A stretch of DNA of 64,000 nucleotides from Vombatus ursinus (GCF_900497805.2 NW_020954585.1:40617527-40681526), one strand, 5' to 3'; positions 31,780 through 43,973 are shown, numbered from the stretch's first letter. The notes: generated by a model from the letters alone, not told the origin. A program made the numbers and translations.

Positions 31780-32800
31780 TTTTTTTTGACATGTTGAGTT
31801 TGAGATAGGACATCCAGTTTGAAATATTCAATATGCAGCTGGTAATATGGAACTAAAACCTAGGAAAGAAACTAAGGCTGGACTTCTGTATCTGGGAGTC
31901 ATTTGCATATTACAGATAATTAAACCTGTAAAATCTGTGATATCAGTAAAAGAAAAAGAACATAGAGAGAAGAATAGAGATGGTAGGATATGGACGATGA
32001 GCCAGCAAGGAAGACTGAAAAGGAATGGTCAGATAGGTAAAAGAAGCATCAAAGCTATAGTAGTTACACACACACAAACACACTTATGCACACACAAACC
32101 ATAGAGGAGAGAGGATCTAGCAGGAGATAGTGGTTAGCAATGTCAGGTGCTACAAAGACATCAAGAAGGGTGAGAGATACACAAAGCCATCATATTTGAC
32201 AATTAGGAGACCACTGTCAACTTTGGAGAGAGCAGATTGCTAAGAGTTAAGAAGTGAGTGAGAGGAGATGAAGTGACAGCAAGGAATATAGACGGCTTCT
32301 TCTAGTACTTTGGGAGAGGAACTAAAGATATATGATGGCAGCTAAGGGGATACTAGCTTGATCTTGGCCAGAAATAACATTACTTTTTATCAGTGACTTG
32401 AATAAAGGAAGAGAGAATGGAGAATGAAGTCAAGGAGCCTTGAAATGTAAAAAAAGGGAAAAGAGGAAGCTTATGGTAGATGGGCTCTATTTTTTCAGTA
32501 ATATATAAGGAAAGGTCCTTAACTGAGAGGGAGGAATGAGGCAGTGGTGTGGAAGCCTTGAGGAGAGGAGAGGTTTGGAATAGCCACTGTGGGGAGTGAA
32601 ATAGAGAATAAATTAGGGAGGAGTAAAAGTGAACACTTGGGAAGTGAATAGCTGGTTGAGAAGATGGTGTCTGAGAAAAGGATTTATATTTCTGGACCAT
32701 GTCTTTAAATCTAAAAATAACAGGGCAAGGATGGAATGCACCTAATAAGGGCTGGTAAAATGTATTTTCTGAGAGTACTGAAAGTCTAATCAAAGGGCTT
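31780..32800 (-). mobile_element. L2 LINE ORF2 region, antisense
   Basis: On the minus strand the text follows the L2 reverse-transcriptase region: reverse of 'tgacaattaggagaccactg' and 'aggagatagtggttagcaat' correspond to the 'tcctaattgccaaat' and AFDTVDH-encoding segments. The 137-codon minus frame 32,380-32,793 lies here and is not a host gene. An (AC)-like run sits at 32,066-32,098. Confidence 0.6.
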
Positions 32801-33430
32801 TAAAATGAAAAGGAAGGAGAAGGGAGAAAATTTGTCTCTGTATATCAGACAAGCTAGATATAGCATATAGAGAAACTATAATGTTATAATAGCAGTAAAG
32901 ATGCCCACAAATTCACAGCCAAGAAAATCCAAGAAAGGATCCAACAATAAAATTCATGGCTTTAGATGTCTAAAAACAAATGTTCAAAGATGAGTTACAT
33001 GAAAGATGCACTAGATATCCTCGTGCAAGAAGACAAATTTGAACTCAAAAAGTTATAATCGAAACTTAGTGGAATGAAACTCCTGACCACATGTGGTAAG
33101 GGCTTGGACAACTCTGGGTGGGGTGGCCAGCCCTGACTCATACTTTAGAGTGAAGCTTCATCGTTCAACCATTATTGCTGCTGTTGCCAATGTGGAACGT
33201 GGAAGGTCTTCTGCAAGGCACCTTCACTCACTCCCTGAATCATATGTTCCTAATGGATTGAACTACCTATGCTGGAGGGCAGAAAAGGCTGTCAGGTTTT
33301 TTATTTATTTATTTATTCTTAAATTTTTTTTTTCTGAGCCTCAATTGCCTACAGGCTTCCTCCTTTGATGGATGGAAAAAATGGTTAATGTGGCTGAAAC
33401 AGAAGTGATATTGTCATTGAAGTATGCTTT
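32801..33430. other. Unclassified stretch
   Basis: No repeat recognised. The plus frame 33,093-33,368 (91 codons) starts MVRAWTTLGGVASPDSYFRV and ends in T-run low complexity (IYLFILKFFF). I do not recognise it, and the surrounding text has many stops. Confidence 0.35.
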
Positions 33431-33665
33431 TCATTGTTGTTGTTCAGTTGTTTCATTTGTGTGACACTTCGTGACCCCATTTGGGGTTTTCTTGACAAAG
33501 ATACTGGAGTGGTTTGTCATTTCCTTCTCCAGCTCATTTTACAGATGAGGAACTAAAACAAACAGGGTTAAGTGACTTGCTCAGGGTCACACAGCTAGTG
33601 TCTAAGGCTGAATTTCAACTCAGGAATAGACTCAGTACTCTCTCCACTGCATTACCCAGTTGCCC
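33431..33665 (-). mobile_element. CORE-SINE with RTE-like tail
   Basis: 'ttgttgttgttcagttgttt', 'cttcgtgaccccatttgggg', core, and a diverged head ending 'acccagttgccc'. Confidence 0.85.
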
Positions 33666-33964
33666 ACCTAAACAGAAGAAGGAAATAGATGAAGAATTCA
33701 GGAAGCATAAGCATGGAACAGATGGATGATACAGTAGTTACAAGAACTTCAATTATCTGAAACCTGTTGGAAAGTTCTCTGTCTCCCTCTCTCTTTCTCT
33801 CTCATTGATTGTTGAAGCAGAGAAGATAGGAAACTTGATGGGGGGAGTGACCATTCCATCTTAGAATTTGACATAGAAAAAGAAGAGGAAGAGGAAAAAA
33901 TAGACATTGTCAGGGATATACTCTCATCTTTAAATGACATTTTAAAATGTTCAGAGAAAGAATA

Positions 33965-34108
33965 GTTAATTTTATAGAAAAGAGAACTAAGTTTGGAAGA
34001 GTCAAATTGACTGTTTAAAGATAGGTAGTAAGAGCAAGAGGCAGGATTTGAAACCAAGTATTCTGATTACAAATCCAGGACACTTTCTACTATACCATGC
34101 TGCCTCCA
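33965..34108 (-). mobile_element. MIR fragment, antisense
   Basis: 'ttttatagaaaagagaacta', 'aggcaggatttgaaaccaag', 'cactttctactataccatgc'. Confidence 0.65.
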
Positions 34109-34370
34109 TGATGAAAAAATGGGGAGTTGTCTAAAGAGGCTAAGATAGTTGCACAGGAAACTTATTAACCAACTTAGACATTGGGCGTATATAGAATATA
34201 GAAGTAAGGGGAGGTAATTGAATATGCATTTAAAACATGCCATGTTCTTAGAAGAATAGCATCTGAAGGCAAAAGTCAGAATGAGAGGAGGGAAGTTGGT
34301 GAGAAAAACTATGGATAACAAATAATTTTGCAATTGCTTTTTATATTTGGGGAAAATGGGGTACCAAAAA
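34109..34370. other. Unclassified spacer
   Basis: About 260 bases with no feature recognised. A minus-strand frame (34,067-34,456) crosses it and both repeats. Confidence 0.4.
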
Positions 34371-34625
34371 GGGCAGCTAGGTGGTGCAGTGGATAAAGCA
34401 CTGGGTTTGGAATCAAGAAGACTCATCTTTATGAATTCAACTCTGTCCTCACACACTTACCAGCTGTGTGATGCTGATCAAGTTACTTGACCCTGTTTGC
34501 CTCAGTTCCTCATCTATAAAATGAGCTGGAGAAGGAAATGGTAAACCCTGCAGCACTTTTACCAAGGAAACTCCAAAAACGGGGTCACATAGAGTCAGCT
34601 AGGACTGAAATGATTCAACAACAAG
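34371..34625 (+). mobile_element. CORE-SINE with RTE-like tail
   Basis: 'gggcagctaggtggtgcagt' head, 'gccctgtttgcc'-type core, 'aaatgagctggagaaggaaa', 'ctaggactgaaatgattcaa' then (CAA)n. Confidence 0.9.
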
Positions 34626-34699
34626 AAGGAATGGATGATGGGGTGGATGATGATAATAGATGATGGAGACTAGACAAAACTCAGCTCTTATTTTGCTTC

Positions 34700-35010
34700 T
34701 ATTTTCTCTGCTGGTAAGTTTGACTTTTATTACTGGCAAAATTTTGGAATAAATTATTAAAGAGACAGTTAGTGAATGTGTAGAAAAGAAAGTGGTGATT
34801 GTAAAGAACCAACTGACTCTATCAAGAACTGGTCATGTCAAATTTCATTTTCTTTTTCGACAAGTTACTAAACTTATAGATCAGGGTAATATGGATATAA
34901 TTTATTTCTATTTTTAGGCAAGCCTTTTACAAAGTCTCCCATGCTATTCTTTTAGACAAGGAGGAGAGACATAACAGTCAACTTTATAGGTATGTGGATC
35001 TAGAATGGGA
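34700..35010 (+). mobile_element. CR1/L3 LINE reverse-transcriptase fragment, sense
   Basis: 'ttggaataaattattaaaga', 'atcaagaactggtcatgtca', 'tttacaaagtctcccatgct' match the CR1/L3 reverse-transcriptase region (the text encoding FxKVSHAILLD). Broken frame. Confidence 0.65.
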
Positions 35011-35014
35011 TAAA

Positions 35015-36655
35015 TGGTAAGACACAAAGAGGGAGACACCAAGAGTTCAATATCAACTTGGGAAATTATGGAGACCACTCTCTTCTTGGCTTTCTTCAGG
35101 ATGGCTTCCAACCTCATCATTCAAGTGAAATTGTCCTCTCCAAAATTACCAGTGATCTTTTTAATTGACAAATCTGATGGTCTTTTCTCAATCCTCATCC
35201 TTCTTGATTTCTCTGTTGCCTTTGATACTGTTGATCACCATCTTTTCCTTTATGCTCTCTTCTCTCTAGGTTTTCATGCTGCCACTTTCTCCTGGTTCTC
35301 TTCTTACCTCTCTTACACTTCCTTCTTCAGTGGATCTTCACTCAAGTGACACTTGCTAACCATGGATGTCCACCAAAGCTCTTTCCTGAATCTTCATCTC
35401 TTCTCCTTTACACTTTTACACTTGGCATTCACATCAGTAACCATGGATTCAATTTTCATCTCACTGTAGGTGATTCTCAGATCTATTTTCCTAGCCCTAA
35501 CCTTTCTTCTGACCTCTAGTCTTGCATCTCCAACTGCTTATTAGTCATTTCATCTCAACTGAATGTATTATAAGCACATTAAACTCAACATGTTAAAAAC
35601 TGAACTTATTGCTCAGTGGACAGAGCACCAGCCCTGGATTCAGGAAGACCTGAGCTCAAATCTGACCACTTGACACTTACTAGCTGTGTGACCCTGGGCA
35701 AGTCACTTAACTTAACTTAAGTCACTTAACCCCCATTGCCTTGCCAAAAAAAACTGCAACAACAACAGCAAAAAAACTGAACTTACTATCTTTCCTCCCA
35801 AACTCTTCCTTTTCCCTAACTTCCTATTACTGTTGAGGGCACCATCATTTTCCCAGTCATTCAGGCTCGCAACCTAGCTATGTCATCAGTGACTCATCAC
35901 TCTTTCTCAACTCCCCTTGCTCCCAAATCTAATTAGTTGCTAAGTCCTGTCATTTCTGCATTTCTATCTTCATAACATCTTTTATAAGCTTCTTAGTCCT
36001 CTATCACACTGCTACCACCCTGGAAAAGGTCTTCATAATTTCATACCTCAACTACTTAGTTGGTCATCCTACCCCAACATTCTCTCTATACTCCAGTCCT
36101 ATTAAACTGATCTTCCTAAAGTGCATGACCTACCATGTCACCCCATCCTCCTTTCTTCAATAAACTCTAGTGGCCCTATCACCTTTGGAATCATATATAA
36201 AAATCCTTTGTTTGACTTTTAAGCCTCTTCATAACCTGCCGCCTTCCTACCTTTATAATCTTCTTACAACTTACTCCTAAGTTGCTCATCTCTTGACTTT
36301 GGGCATTTTTACTGGCTCTCCTCTGTGCCCAGAATGCCCTCTTATCTAATCTCTGCCTCCTGAATCCCCTGACTTCTTTTAGATCCAGCTAAAGCTCTAC
36401 TTCCTATAAAAAGCCTTTCCCTGTCTTCTTTAATCTTAGTGTCTTCCCCTGAGATTATTTCCAACTTATCCTATACATATCTTATCTTGTTTGTACATAG
36501 TTGTTTGCATGTTGTCTCATATTAGACTGTGAACTCCTTAATGCTAGGGCCTGTTTTTTGTTTTTAACTCCTGCCTTCCTTTGTATCTCCAGCACTTAGC
36601 CCAGTGCCTGACACATAATAGATACTTAAAAATATTTGTCACCTCAACTTAACTT
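35015..36655 (+). mobile_element. L2 LINE, sense, reverse transcriptase to 3' end
   Basis: The frame 35,014-35,349 carries the reverse-transcriptase motif DGLFSILILLDFSVAFDTVD then LFSLGF and WFSSYLS, typical of L2. Downstream text follows L2 through 'gctcgcaacctagctatgtc', 'gatcttcctaaagtgcatga', 'aataaactctagtggcccta' and 'agcacttagcccagtgcctg' to an 'atacttaaaaatatttg' end. One SINE lies inside. Confidence 0.8.
35609..35771 (+). mobile_element. Short CORE-SINE, 5'-truncated, perfect TSD
   Basis: Starts mid-head ('gctcagtggacagagcacca') and ends in A-rich text. The perfect 14-bp repeat 'aaaaactgaactta' is at 35,595-35,608 and 35,772-35,785. It also carries a small internal 'cttaacttaa' repetition near 35,705-35,730. 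Confidence 0.9.
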
Positions 36656-36719
36656 GAGTGTCAAAGGAACCTGTACAACATCTTGGGCTTTTTCACATTT
36701 TTATCAATGATAAAAAATC

Positions 36720-36778
36720 CTTCCTTCTTTCCTTTCTTCTTTCTTTCTTCTCTCCCTCCTTTCCTTCTTTCTTTCTTC
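36720..36778. repeat. Pyrimidine (TTCC/TTTC)n tract
   Basis: Almost pure C/T on the plus strand for about 58 bases. Confidence 0.9.
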
Positions 36779-36784
36779 ACCACT

Positions 36785-36970
36785 GAGATTACCTTTCATT
36801 TGCTCTGTATATATCTCATACATACCTAGTTATTTACATGCTGTCTCCCTGGTTAGAATTTTAGCACCTTGAAGGGAAGGACTAAGTTTTGACTTTCTTG
36901 GTATCCCTAGCCATTAGCACAGTGCTTGATGCTGCTTATTATGTACTTAATAAATGCTGGTCAAATGACT
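36785..36970 (+). mobile_element. L2 LINE 3' end, sense
   Basis: 'cctagttatttacatgctgt', 'cttgaagggaaggactaagt', 'attagcacagtgcttgatgc', 'aataaatgctggtcaaatga'. A second 3' end just after 35,015-36,655, so a separate copy or a local duplication. Confidence 0.7.
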
Positions 36971-38779
36971 AACTATGAAGTGTATACACATGAGCTTTAC
37001 ATCTGTCATCAGAGGACCTGTCTACCTAAGTTCGGAGACTCATTACCAGAAAGTCAACCACAAAATGACAATTTTTTTTCTCTTGACTTCAGTAACTCAT
37101 TCCACCATCTTCTAAGGGGTGGGTGGATAGTGACGTAGTTTGTAGAGGCAGTATCCACAGCAATAAAATCACAGACCCTTGAAAATTGAAGTAAGTATCT
37201 GAGGTAGGCAAAATAAATAACCAAGCTTTTTGGGGACGGGGTGGGAAAGCAATACCCTTTGGGATCCATAGGGCTTTCTTATAATGCTCTTCCCTCTCAA
37301 TGCCTCTGTCCTTTGCTGGAATATTCCATGCCAGAATCTTCTATGGTCCATGCTTATTGGAGGAGTGAGGTTCAATGGGGTTCACTAGCATATCCCCCTC
37401 ATCTCCCTGGCTGTGGCATCAGAGATGGGTAACAAATCAGACACATCTTATTTGCCTTCTCTTATGAAACTCATAATCTTTACCTGCATCAATCTACCCT
37501 CATGTGGACAACAGAAGACCTAGGTGTCACCTCAGATCATCAGGGGAATGATAAAAGCCTAGTGGAAGGTGGGTATACCAAGCCCAGAGGCTTATCTCTC
37601 TGAGGACAATGATTGACCTTTCCTTCACCTGCTGTGATCTAAATACTATCACATTTGGGACCCAGTGGTTGAGACCTGGTTACATCCTTCCCCACTCTGG
37701 TGATGTGGCTTTATCCATTTAGGACAACATTATTACTAAAATATGTATCTGCATTTGGGGAAGAAGATTAAGGTCTGCCCTGAATCCACAGAATGTGCTT
37801 TCTTCCCATGTGACAATTTTACTATAAAAAATATTATCATAACCAGCAGCAGAGACACTCAATTCATTTTAACTTTATATAGCACTAAAAATAATGCCTC
37901 ATTTTCCTTTGGCCCCAGTTACTTATGGAATGAAGCTTTTTATCACTCCCAGATGCACATCAACAACTGTTTCTTTCTTAATAAACTATATATTTAGACA
38001 TAACATTGTGTAATATAGTTGTACACTATTCATTGCTAGGAAAGGTAATGAAGATAATATTCTGTTAATTTTAATATGACTATGTATGGTCAAACTGAGT
38101 TCCTGTAATAGTGGCCCATTATAAAGTACTCAAGAATGGCTAGTGAATCAGATTACCAGGCTGACTCGACATTCCACAGACTATAATTTTGCATGTTTCA
38201 GACTTTAGAACGAAGCGTTCTCAAGTTGTTCCATTTTTAACTTGTTGGATTACATTCCATCTTGAGATCACACTGAGGGAGGGAAAAAAAATCTTAGCAA
38301 AATTGTTGGTTTAGCTGCTTCACATTCCACTGCTTTACAATGAAAGTATTTCATTTATGCTTCTTGGCTGTACAGTACAATATGGTGTACTTAAATAGAG
38401 CCCTGAGGGCCCAGCTGATTGGTGTTATTGGGTGAGTTATTAACAGCCTGTCTGTAAAAGACCTCTGCTCTATTTGAAACTATAGCAATAATTTCTAACT
38501 CTGGTGCTTGAATTAGAATGGCTCATTAGGAAATAGGAGTCCTGAAGACAGTGAAAAGGATGGTATGATGACACCTTGGGCCAAGAGACCTGAGGCTTTT
38601 TTGATTATATGGTTGGGAAATGGCCCTACAGCACTAAACAATGCCATTAGAATACTCTTTCCAGCTTTTTTCCCTCTAGCCTTACATTTTACAAAGTTTC
38701 TAAATACGACTTCATAGCTGCAAGTCAAGGATGGCTGGTGGAAAAGAGTGTGTGTGTTGGGGGGGACTTCTTTTTCACC
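36971..38779. other. Repeat-poor stretch, no gene recognised
   Basis: About 1.8 kb without a repeat family I recognise. Open frames are at most 84 codons (37,743-37,997) and look random. The part 38,030-38,510 has varied composition with short AT-core motifs (TTATTAACAGCC, CCAGCTGATTGG), of the kind seen in conserved non-coding DNA. A GTGTGTGTTGGGGGGG run lies at 38,748. Confidence 0.4.
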
Positions 38780-39300
38780 ACTTCATTTAATAAACATCAG
38801 TGACTTCCAATCATGTCCAGGATTAAATACAAAATCCTCTGTTTGGCTTTTAAAGCCCTTCATAACCTGTTTCCTTCTTACCTTTGCATTCTTCTTATAA
38901 CACCTCATGTATTCTTCTTAGAAATCCCTCCTTTTATTCTGTGATGCAGCAACACTGTCCTCGGTGCTGCTCCTCACATCCCCCCTCCCTCCCCCATGCC
39001 CAGAAATGTTCCCCTCCTCGTCTGTCTCCTGGCTTCTCTACCTTTCTTCAGTTCCCAGTTAATACCTTGTCTTCTGTAAGAAACTTTTCCAATCTCTTTG
39101 AGTGTTCGTGTCTTGTCTCCAATTTATCCTGAATATATCATGTTTGTAAGTACGTTTTTTTTACATTGTCTCCCCATTAGACTATGAATGCCTTAAGAAC
39201 AGAGTCTTTCTTTTGTGGGTATTTCTTTGTTTTCCTAGAGCTTAGGGTAGTTCCTGGAATAGAGCGGGTACTTAATAAATGCATATTGACTTGAATTGAC
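38780..39300 (+). mobile_element. L2 LINE 3' end, sense
   Basis: 'tccaggattaaatacaaaat', 'cttttaaagcccttcataac', 'ccccatgcccagaaatgttc', 'gtctccccattagactatga', 'ttaataaatgcatattgact'. Complete to the 3' terminus. Confidence 0.8.
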
Positions 39301-39954
39301 TCCTAACAAAGGCATCAGAAGACCCTTTCTGTGGTAGAATTGGTGTGATTTCCTCTTCTCCTGGCCCTTCTTCCCTCCTCTCTTGCTTCCCCAAAGCACA
39401 ACAGGAGTATGCTGGGTCTGCATTCAGTACCCCAGTCAATAAACTAATTATTTCATCTGTAAAGGAATTTCATAAGGGACGATCTGTATTTCAAGTGTGA
39501 ACTTGTATCCGACCAAGTATGAACTCTTATGTAAACCATTGGCTTGTCTCTCAGAGACCCAGAAGTAAGGGTCTGAAGTGGAATTTGAATTCAGATTTTC
39601 TTGAGCCCAAGTCTAGGACTCATTCTCTTCATTGTGCTATCTGCAGTTCTTGGGGCCCCTTCAGATCTGCCATCATCTTGTGATAGTTTGAAACGGGCTT
39701 ATGGCATCCGTTTAAGACTATGACTGATTTGTGTACCTCAGGGGTCAAAAAGTGAGATTAACAGGGGAAAAAGTCTTCTACTTTGTAGAGATAAAGCAAA
39801 CGAACGTTGGAAGAAGCAACCGATGACTTAGATTCAACCATAAGATGACCCCCAGAACTTAGCCTGAAAACAACTTTTAAAAGAAGGTATCCCTGGAGAA
39901 GAGAACTCTAGCTTGTTGAGAGGCCCGAGTGGGAATCTAAGAAAGAATGACAAA
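39301..39954. other. Unclassified stretch with MIR scrap
   Basis: 39,555-39,645 is an antisense MIR fragment ('aatttgaattcagattttct'). The rest is unrecognised, with no coding signal. Confidence 0.4.
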
Positions 39955-40085
39955 GTGTCATTTATACCTGTGTAACCTTGGAGAAGTCGCATAATCTCCC
40001 AAGGCCTCAGGGTACTCATCAGTAAAATGAGAGGTTGATATAGATGGCCTCTGAGGTCCCTTTCAACTCTAAATCCATGATGCTA
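39955..40085 (+). mobile_element. MIR 3' half
   Basis: 'ctgtgtaaccttggagaagt', 'ggcctctgaggtccctttca', 'ctctaaatccatgatgct'. Confidence 0.7.
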
Positions 40086-40225
40086 AGTTTAGATGCTAAG
40101 ATCAATTTGCTTCAGGTCATCCCCTGTCCTGGGGGATAGGAGGAAGGGGGAAGGCAATAGATATGGCCTCTGGAGAAAGGATGAGGCTTTGAAAGTCCTA
40201 GGATGACCCCATGTAGCATGAACAT

Positions 40226-40462
40226 GGTTATTGTTGTGCAGCAGTTTTTCAGTTGTGTCTGATGACTTCTTGGTTTTTCTTGGCAAAGATACTGGAATGG
40301 TTTGCCATTTTCTTTTCCATCTTATTTTACAGATGAGGAAACTGAGGCAAACAAGGTTAAGGGACTTGCCCAGTGTCTAAGGTTGGATTTGAACTTAGGA
40401 AAATGAGTGTTCCTGACTCCAGGCCTGGCTCTCTGTGCACTGTGGCACCCCCTAGCTGCCCC
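40226..40462 (-). mobile_element. CORE-SINE with RTE-like tail
   Basis: Diverged (TTG)n end, 'tcttggcaaagatactggaa', core, head ending 'ccctagctgcccc'. Flanks 'atgaacatgg' and 'atgaataagg' look like the TSD. Confidence 0.8.
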
Positions 40463-41167
40463 ATGAATAAGGATAGAGAGCATGTAAACAACCTGAGGCC
40501 AAATAATTCTTTATCTGATACCTCTTCTAACCTTGCTGTCTCTAGCAGCTAGCAGAGGGCACTGTGCAGTAAACAGGTCATCCCCTAATTAACTAATTTG
40601 TTAGACTGACTTGTCCAAGGTGATAGAGTCAGCAGGAGCTGAACCCTCTGAGTCCCTGACCAACCAAACCTTAGACTGAACTGCCCACTTCTTTCCCATC
40701 TCTTAGGTCATGTCAAGATGTTGGCTTCCATCCAGTGTTTGGAAATCTCTAACTCCCATAAAGAACTTTACTTTTAAAAATATAATCTTAGTCCATTGTC
40801 TGAAAAAGGCAACTCAGGCTTTGGTTGTTTTTTAGTCCAAATAAGACACCTGAGATCCTCCATGTCGCATCCAATACCAAAGTAAAATAAGATAAATATG
40901 GGTAAGGAAGAAAAACAAGTGTTGCTGTGGAAGAGTCTGAAAGGAAAGGAGTTTATGAATTGGAACTGAGGGAAAACCCAGGCAGCATTGGTTTACTTCA
41001 GAAGGCAGGCAGGAATTTGTCGTGGGGTCTGTGGGATCTACTGTGCTGTTTGGCCTACTTGGAAGTGAGAGAAAGGTCAGCAATGTTGTCCGAGTAGCTT
41101 CGAGGCAGGCACAATTGTGAGAATCTTCATGTTCATTTCCATAAATGTAATAAGAATTAATCAAGCC
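40463..41167. other. Unclassified stretch with MIR scrap
   Basis: 40,590-40,670 is a probable MIR remnant ('gacttgtccaaggtgataga'). A minus-strand frame of 110 codons at 40,832-41,164 has no domain and a S/T/L-rich random look. No gene called. Confidence 0.4.
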
Positions 41168-41430
41168 AGTGAATAAGCAAGTTGGACCTGGTGTCAGGTA
41201 GACCTGAGTTCAAATCCCACCTCAGATGCTTAGTAGCTATGGGACCCTGGGAAAATTATATAACATCTCTTAGTCTGTTTTCTTCATCTGTAAAATATGG
41301 AAAATAATAGCATTTACCTCCCAGGGTTGTTACAAGGGTAAAATCAGATATTATTTATAAAGTATTTTGTAAACTTCAAAGTATTACATAAGTGTTAGCT
41401 AGCATTGCTATTATTATTGTTATCATAGCC
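41168..41430 (+). mobile_element. MIR SINE, near full length
   Basis: 'gacctgagttcaaatcccac', 'gaccctgggaaaattatata', 'tcccagggttgttacaaggg', 'attacataagtgttagctag'. Confidence 0.8.
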
Positions 41431-42160
41431 AGTTAATGGACAAGCATTTAATAAGTACTAGGTATTCCGCTAAGTGTTGGCGATGCAAAAACAAGCAAAA
41501 TTGTCCTGGCCTTCAAGGAACTCACATTCTCATGAGGAGATGACATGTTTATAAATAGCTTCTACATACTAGATACATACAGAATAGGTGGAGGGTAACA
41601 TTTGGTGGGGGGTGGGGGCAGCTAGATGGTGCAGTGAATAGAGTACTGGGCCTGGAGTCAGGTAGACCTGAGTTCAAATGTGGCCTCAGGACACTGGGGT
41701 ATGTGACTCTGGGTAAGTCACTTAACACTGTTTGCCTTAGTTTCCTCATCTGTAAAATGAGCTGGAGAAGGAAATGACAAACCACTCCAGCATCTTTGCC
41801 AAGAAAACCCCAAATGGGATCATGAAGAGTCAGACACAACTAAAAATGACTGAACAACAACAATAACAACATTGGAGGGGAAGCCACTGACGTCTCTGCG
41901 GACCTGGAAAGGCCTGCAGTAGGGTGGCAGCATTTGAATTGAGCTTTCAAGGGAAACAGGAATTCTAAGGTATGGAGGTGAGGAGAAGGAACATTCCAGG
42001 GATGGGGAACAGGAAATGCAAAGGCACAGTGGTGGGAAATGAATCATTGTGTGCAAGGAACAGCAATTAGGAGAGTACAGCTGGAGCACAGAATTTGTAG
42101 AGGTGAGTAAAGTATAAGAATACTGGAAAGGACAGGTGGCAAAGAGTATCAAAGGCAGGA
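41431..42160 (-). mobile_element. L2 LINE 3' region, antisense
   Basis: 'aagcatttaataagtactag' terminus, 'ggccttcaaggaactcacat', then after a SINE 'gaattgagctttcaagggaa', 'gaacattccagggatgggga', 'gtgcaaggaacagcaattag'. Confidence 0.75.
41614..41871 (+). mobile_element. CORE-SINE with RTE-like tail
   Basis: 'gggggcagctagatggtgca' head, core, 'accactccagcatctttgcc', 'atgactgaacaacaacaata'. The L2 text 'aacattt..gggg' is repeated at both sides. Confidence 0.9.
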
Positions 42161-42184
42161 TTTGCTCCCAGGTCTTCCTGATTG

Positions 42185-42465
42185 TGGTAGAGTGGATAGA
42201 GCCCTGGCATTGGAGCTCAAATCTTGCCTCAACTTCTTCTTCCTCATGTAAAATGAGAATAATTATGTTTTTATATAATATATAATAAATATATATAATT
42301 CAAATTTTATAATATATAATTATATATTATTATACATGTAATTATATAATATAAATATAAATAATTACATAAAACACCTATCTCCCAGGGTTGTTATAAG
42401 GTCCAAATAAGATAGAACCTATAAAGAGCTTTACATAAATAAATGCTAGCTATACTGTTTACTAT
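42185..42465 (+). mobile_element. MIR SINE with AT-microsatellite insertion
   Basis: MIR head at 42,185-42,260 and 3' half at 42,366-42,465 ('ctatctcccagggttgttat'). Between them lies an AT/ATAT expansion (about 42,265-42,365). Confidence 0.7.
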
Positions 42466-43973
42466 CTAGTACTCCCATTTCCCGAGGTCCTATTAGCACA
42501 TAAAAATGAAAAGAAGTGAAGGGGGTTATCATCTTTGGGATGAGAAAACTAAGGCTTTGGACTGTGTGACTTATGGGCCAGTTCTTTGGTCTTCCCAATC
42601 CAGTCATAACCTGGGGGTGTGGAAAGAAAAAACAAAGAAAACAAACTTCTCAGCAACACGGAGATTTTCCAGGGAATACCATCAACCACAGTCACACTAA
42701 GGAGTATGGCCATGGGGTGGTTTAAGAATGTCCTTCCTGCCAAGAGTCTTACTGCAGCCAAGCCAGGCTTGCACCTGCGTTTGTTCAGTACCTAGGCTTA
42801 GCACAAAACCCGCTGGATGCACACACAGCCTGTCCAAGATGTAATAAATATACTGAGCTATTCTAACATGGTTTACTTCTAACATTGGCTCCTCATGGAG
42901 CATTTGTCTGGCAGAAGCACAAGTATCTTGGATCAAAAGAACCTTTTGGACACTTCTCATTCCACTGTAGTGAGTGGGTTGGGGACACTTTCAGAAAATG
43001 TGCTTTCCCTTAAAAAGGATGGTGGTCTCACCACCCAAACTGTAAGTAGCACAGGGCAATTGGAGCTTTGCTCCTGGTGCCAACATGGGGAAGGAAGGGA
43101 GGGACGCCTTTTTATTCAGGGGAAGCTATTCTACCTTCTTCCCCAAAGTTACCACCATTTCTTTATCTTTTTGGAGGCCCCAGCTCAATCTCTATAGGCC
43201 TTTGTGGTAAATAGACTGCCCTGTAAATCCCCATATGACCTTCCCCGACATGAGTTTTCTTTTGCTTTCTTCCTGCCTCATCCATGGCTAAATTTGCGCC
43301 CCAGGTACTGTCTTGCCTATTTTTGGTCTACCCACCACAAACATTTTATCAACTTTACTTGGTCTCATCCTCTAATGTGGTTTGCCTAAAAGCTCAAGGC
43401 CCTCTCCATTGTCACATCTTTGGCAGCTAATGATTTTGTAGCAAATGTCAGTGCAGAAAACAGGCTTAACTTTGTCTCAGCAAGTCATAGGCTGATAAGC
43501 TGCAGTGGAGGGTCCCTAATAGCCCTGGCAACAAAACATGACAAGGTGCATATTACCGGAGACAATTACACACATCTCAGGGGCATTCATTAGACTCTTG
43601 GCTGCCTTTAATGACCCAAGAATTCACTTGCCCTTTTCCTTCCCACTGTAATCTCAAAGTAATGAAAATATGGAAGCCTGTTATTGTAACTATAAAATTG
43701 CCATAGAAAGTCCCTTTTCTTTTCTTTAATAAAGGTTGATATATCTTTCCACTTGGAAAATGGTTCATTATGTTTCTTTTCAAAGGAAGTATAAAATTGA
43801 GGTAATAGAAATGGTCTGGCTGGTCCTGCCGTGGAAGCTTAGCACTGAAGTGTTAGGATACCATTTGAGAATGGCCAAGGTTTTAATATCTATTCTAGAG
43901 TTTGGGCCTATTTCTACGTTTGTTTCGGGGAATCTGTCTTAAGGCATTATGGTTATTGACATCAGTGACCTCA
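42466..43973. other. Repeat-poor stretch, candidate conserved non-coding DNA
   Basis: About 1.5 kb with no repeat recognised. Frames up to 100 codons (42,895-43,197) show no domain and no splice context I can defend. The segment 43,400-43,735 has even composition and several TAAT/ATTA cores ('gcagctaatgattttgtagc', 'attcattagactcttggctg', 'cctttaatgacccaagaatt'), which is typical of enhancers. Confidence 0.4.

Noticed and set aside
32380-32793. 137-codon minus-strand open frame
   Set aside because: Lies in antisense L2 text; its S/L/F/H-rich product matches no host family and the flanking frame is broken.
33093-33368. 91-codon frame starting MVRAWTTLGG
   Set aside because: The first 70 residues look less repetitive than most, but there is no homology I recognise, no splice or promoter context, and the end is T-run low complexity.
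34067-34456. 129-codon minus-strand open frame
   Set aside because: Crosses a MIR, a spacer and a SINE head; composition is that of the repeats.
36971-37740. Possible small exon(s)
   Set aside because: Frames of 60-70 codons on both strands overlap one another and show no consistent splice sites or protein-like conservation cues.
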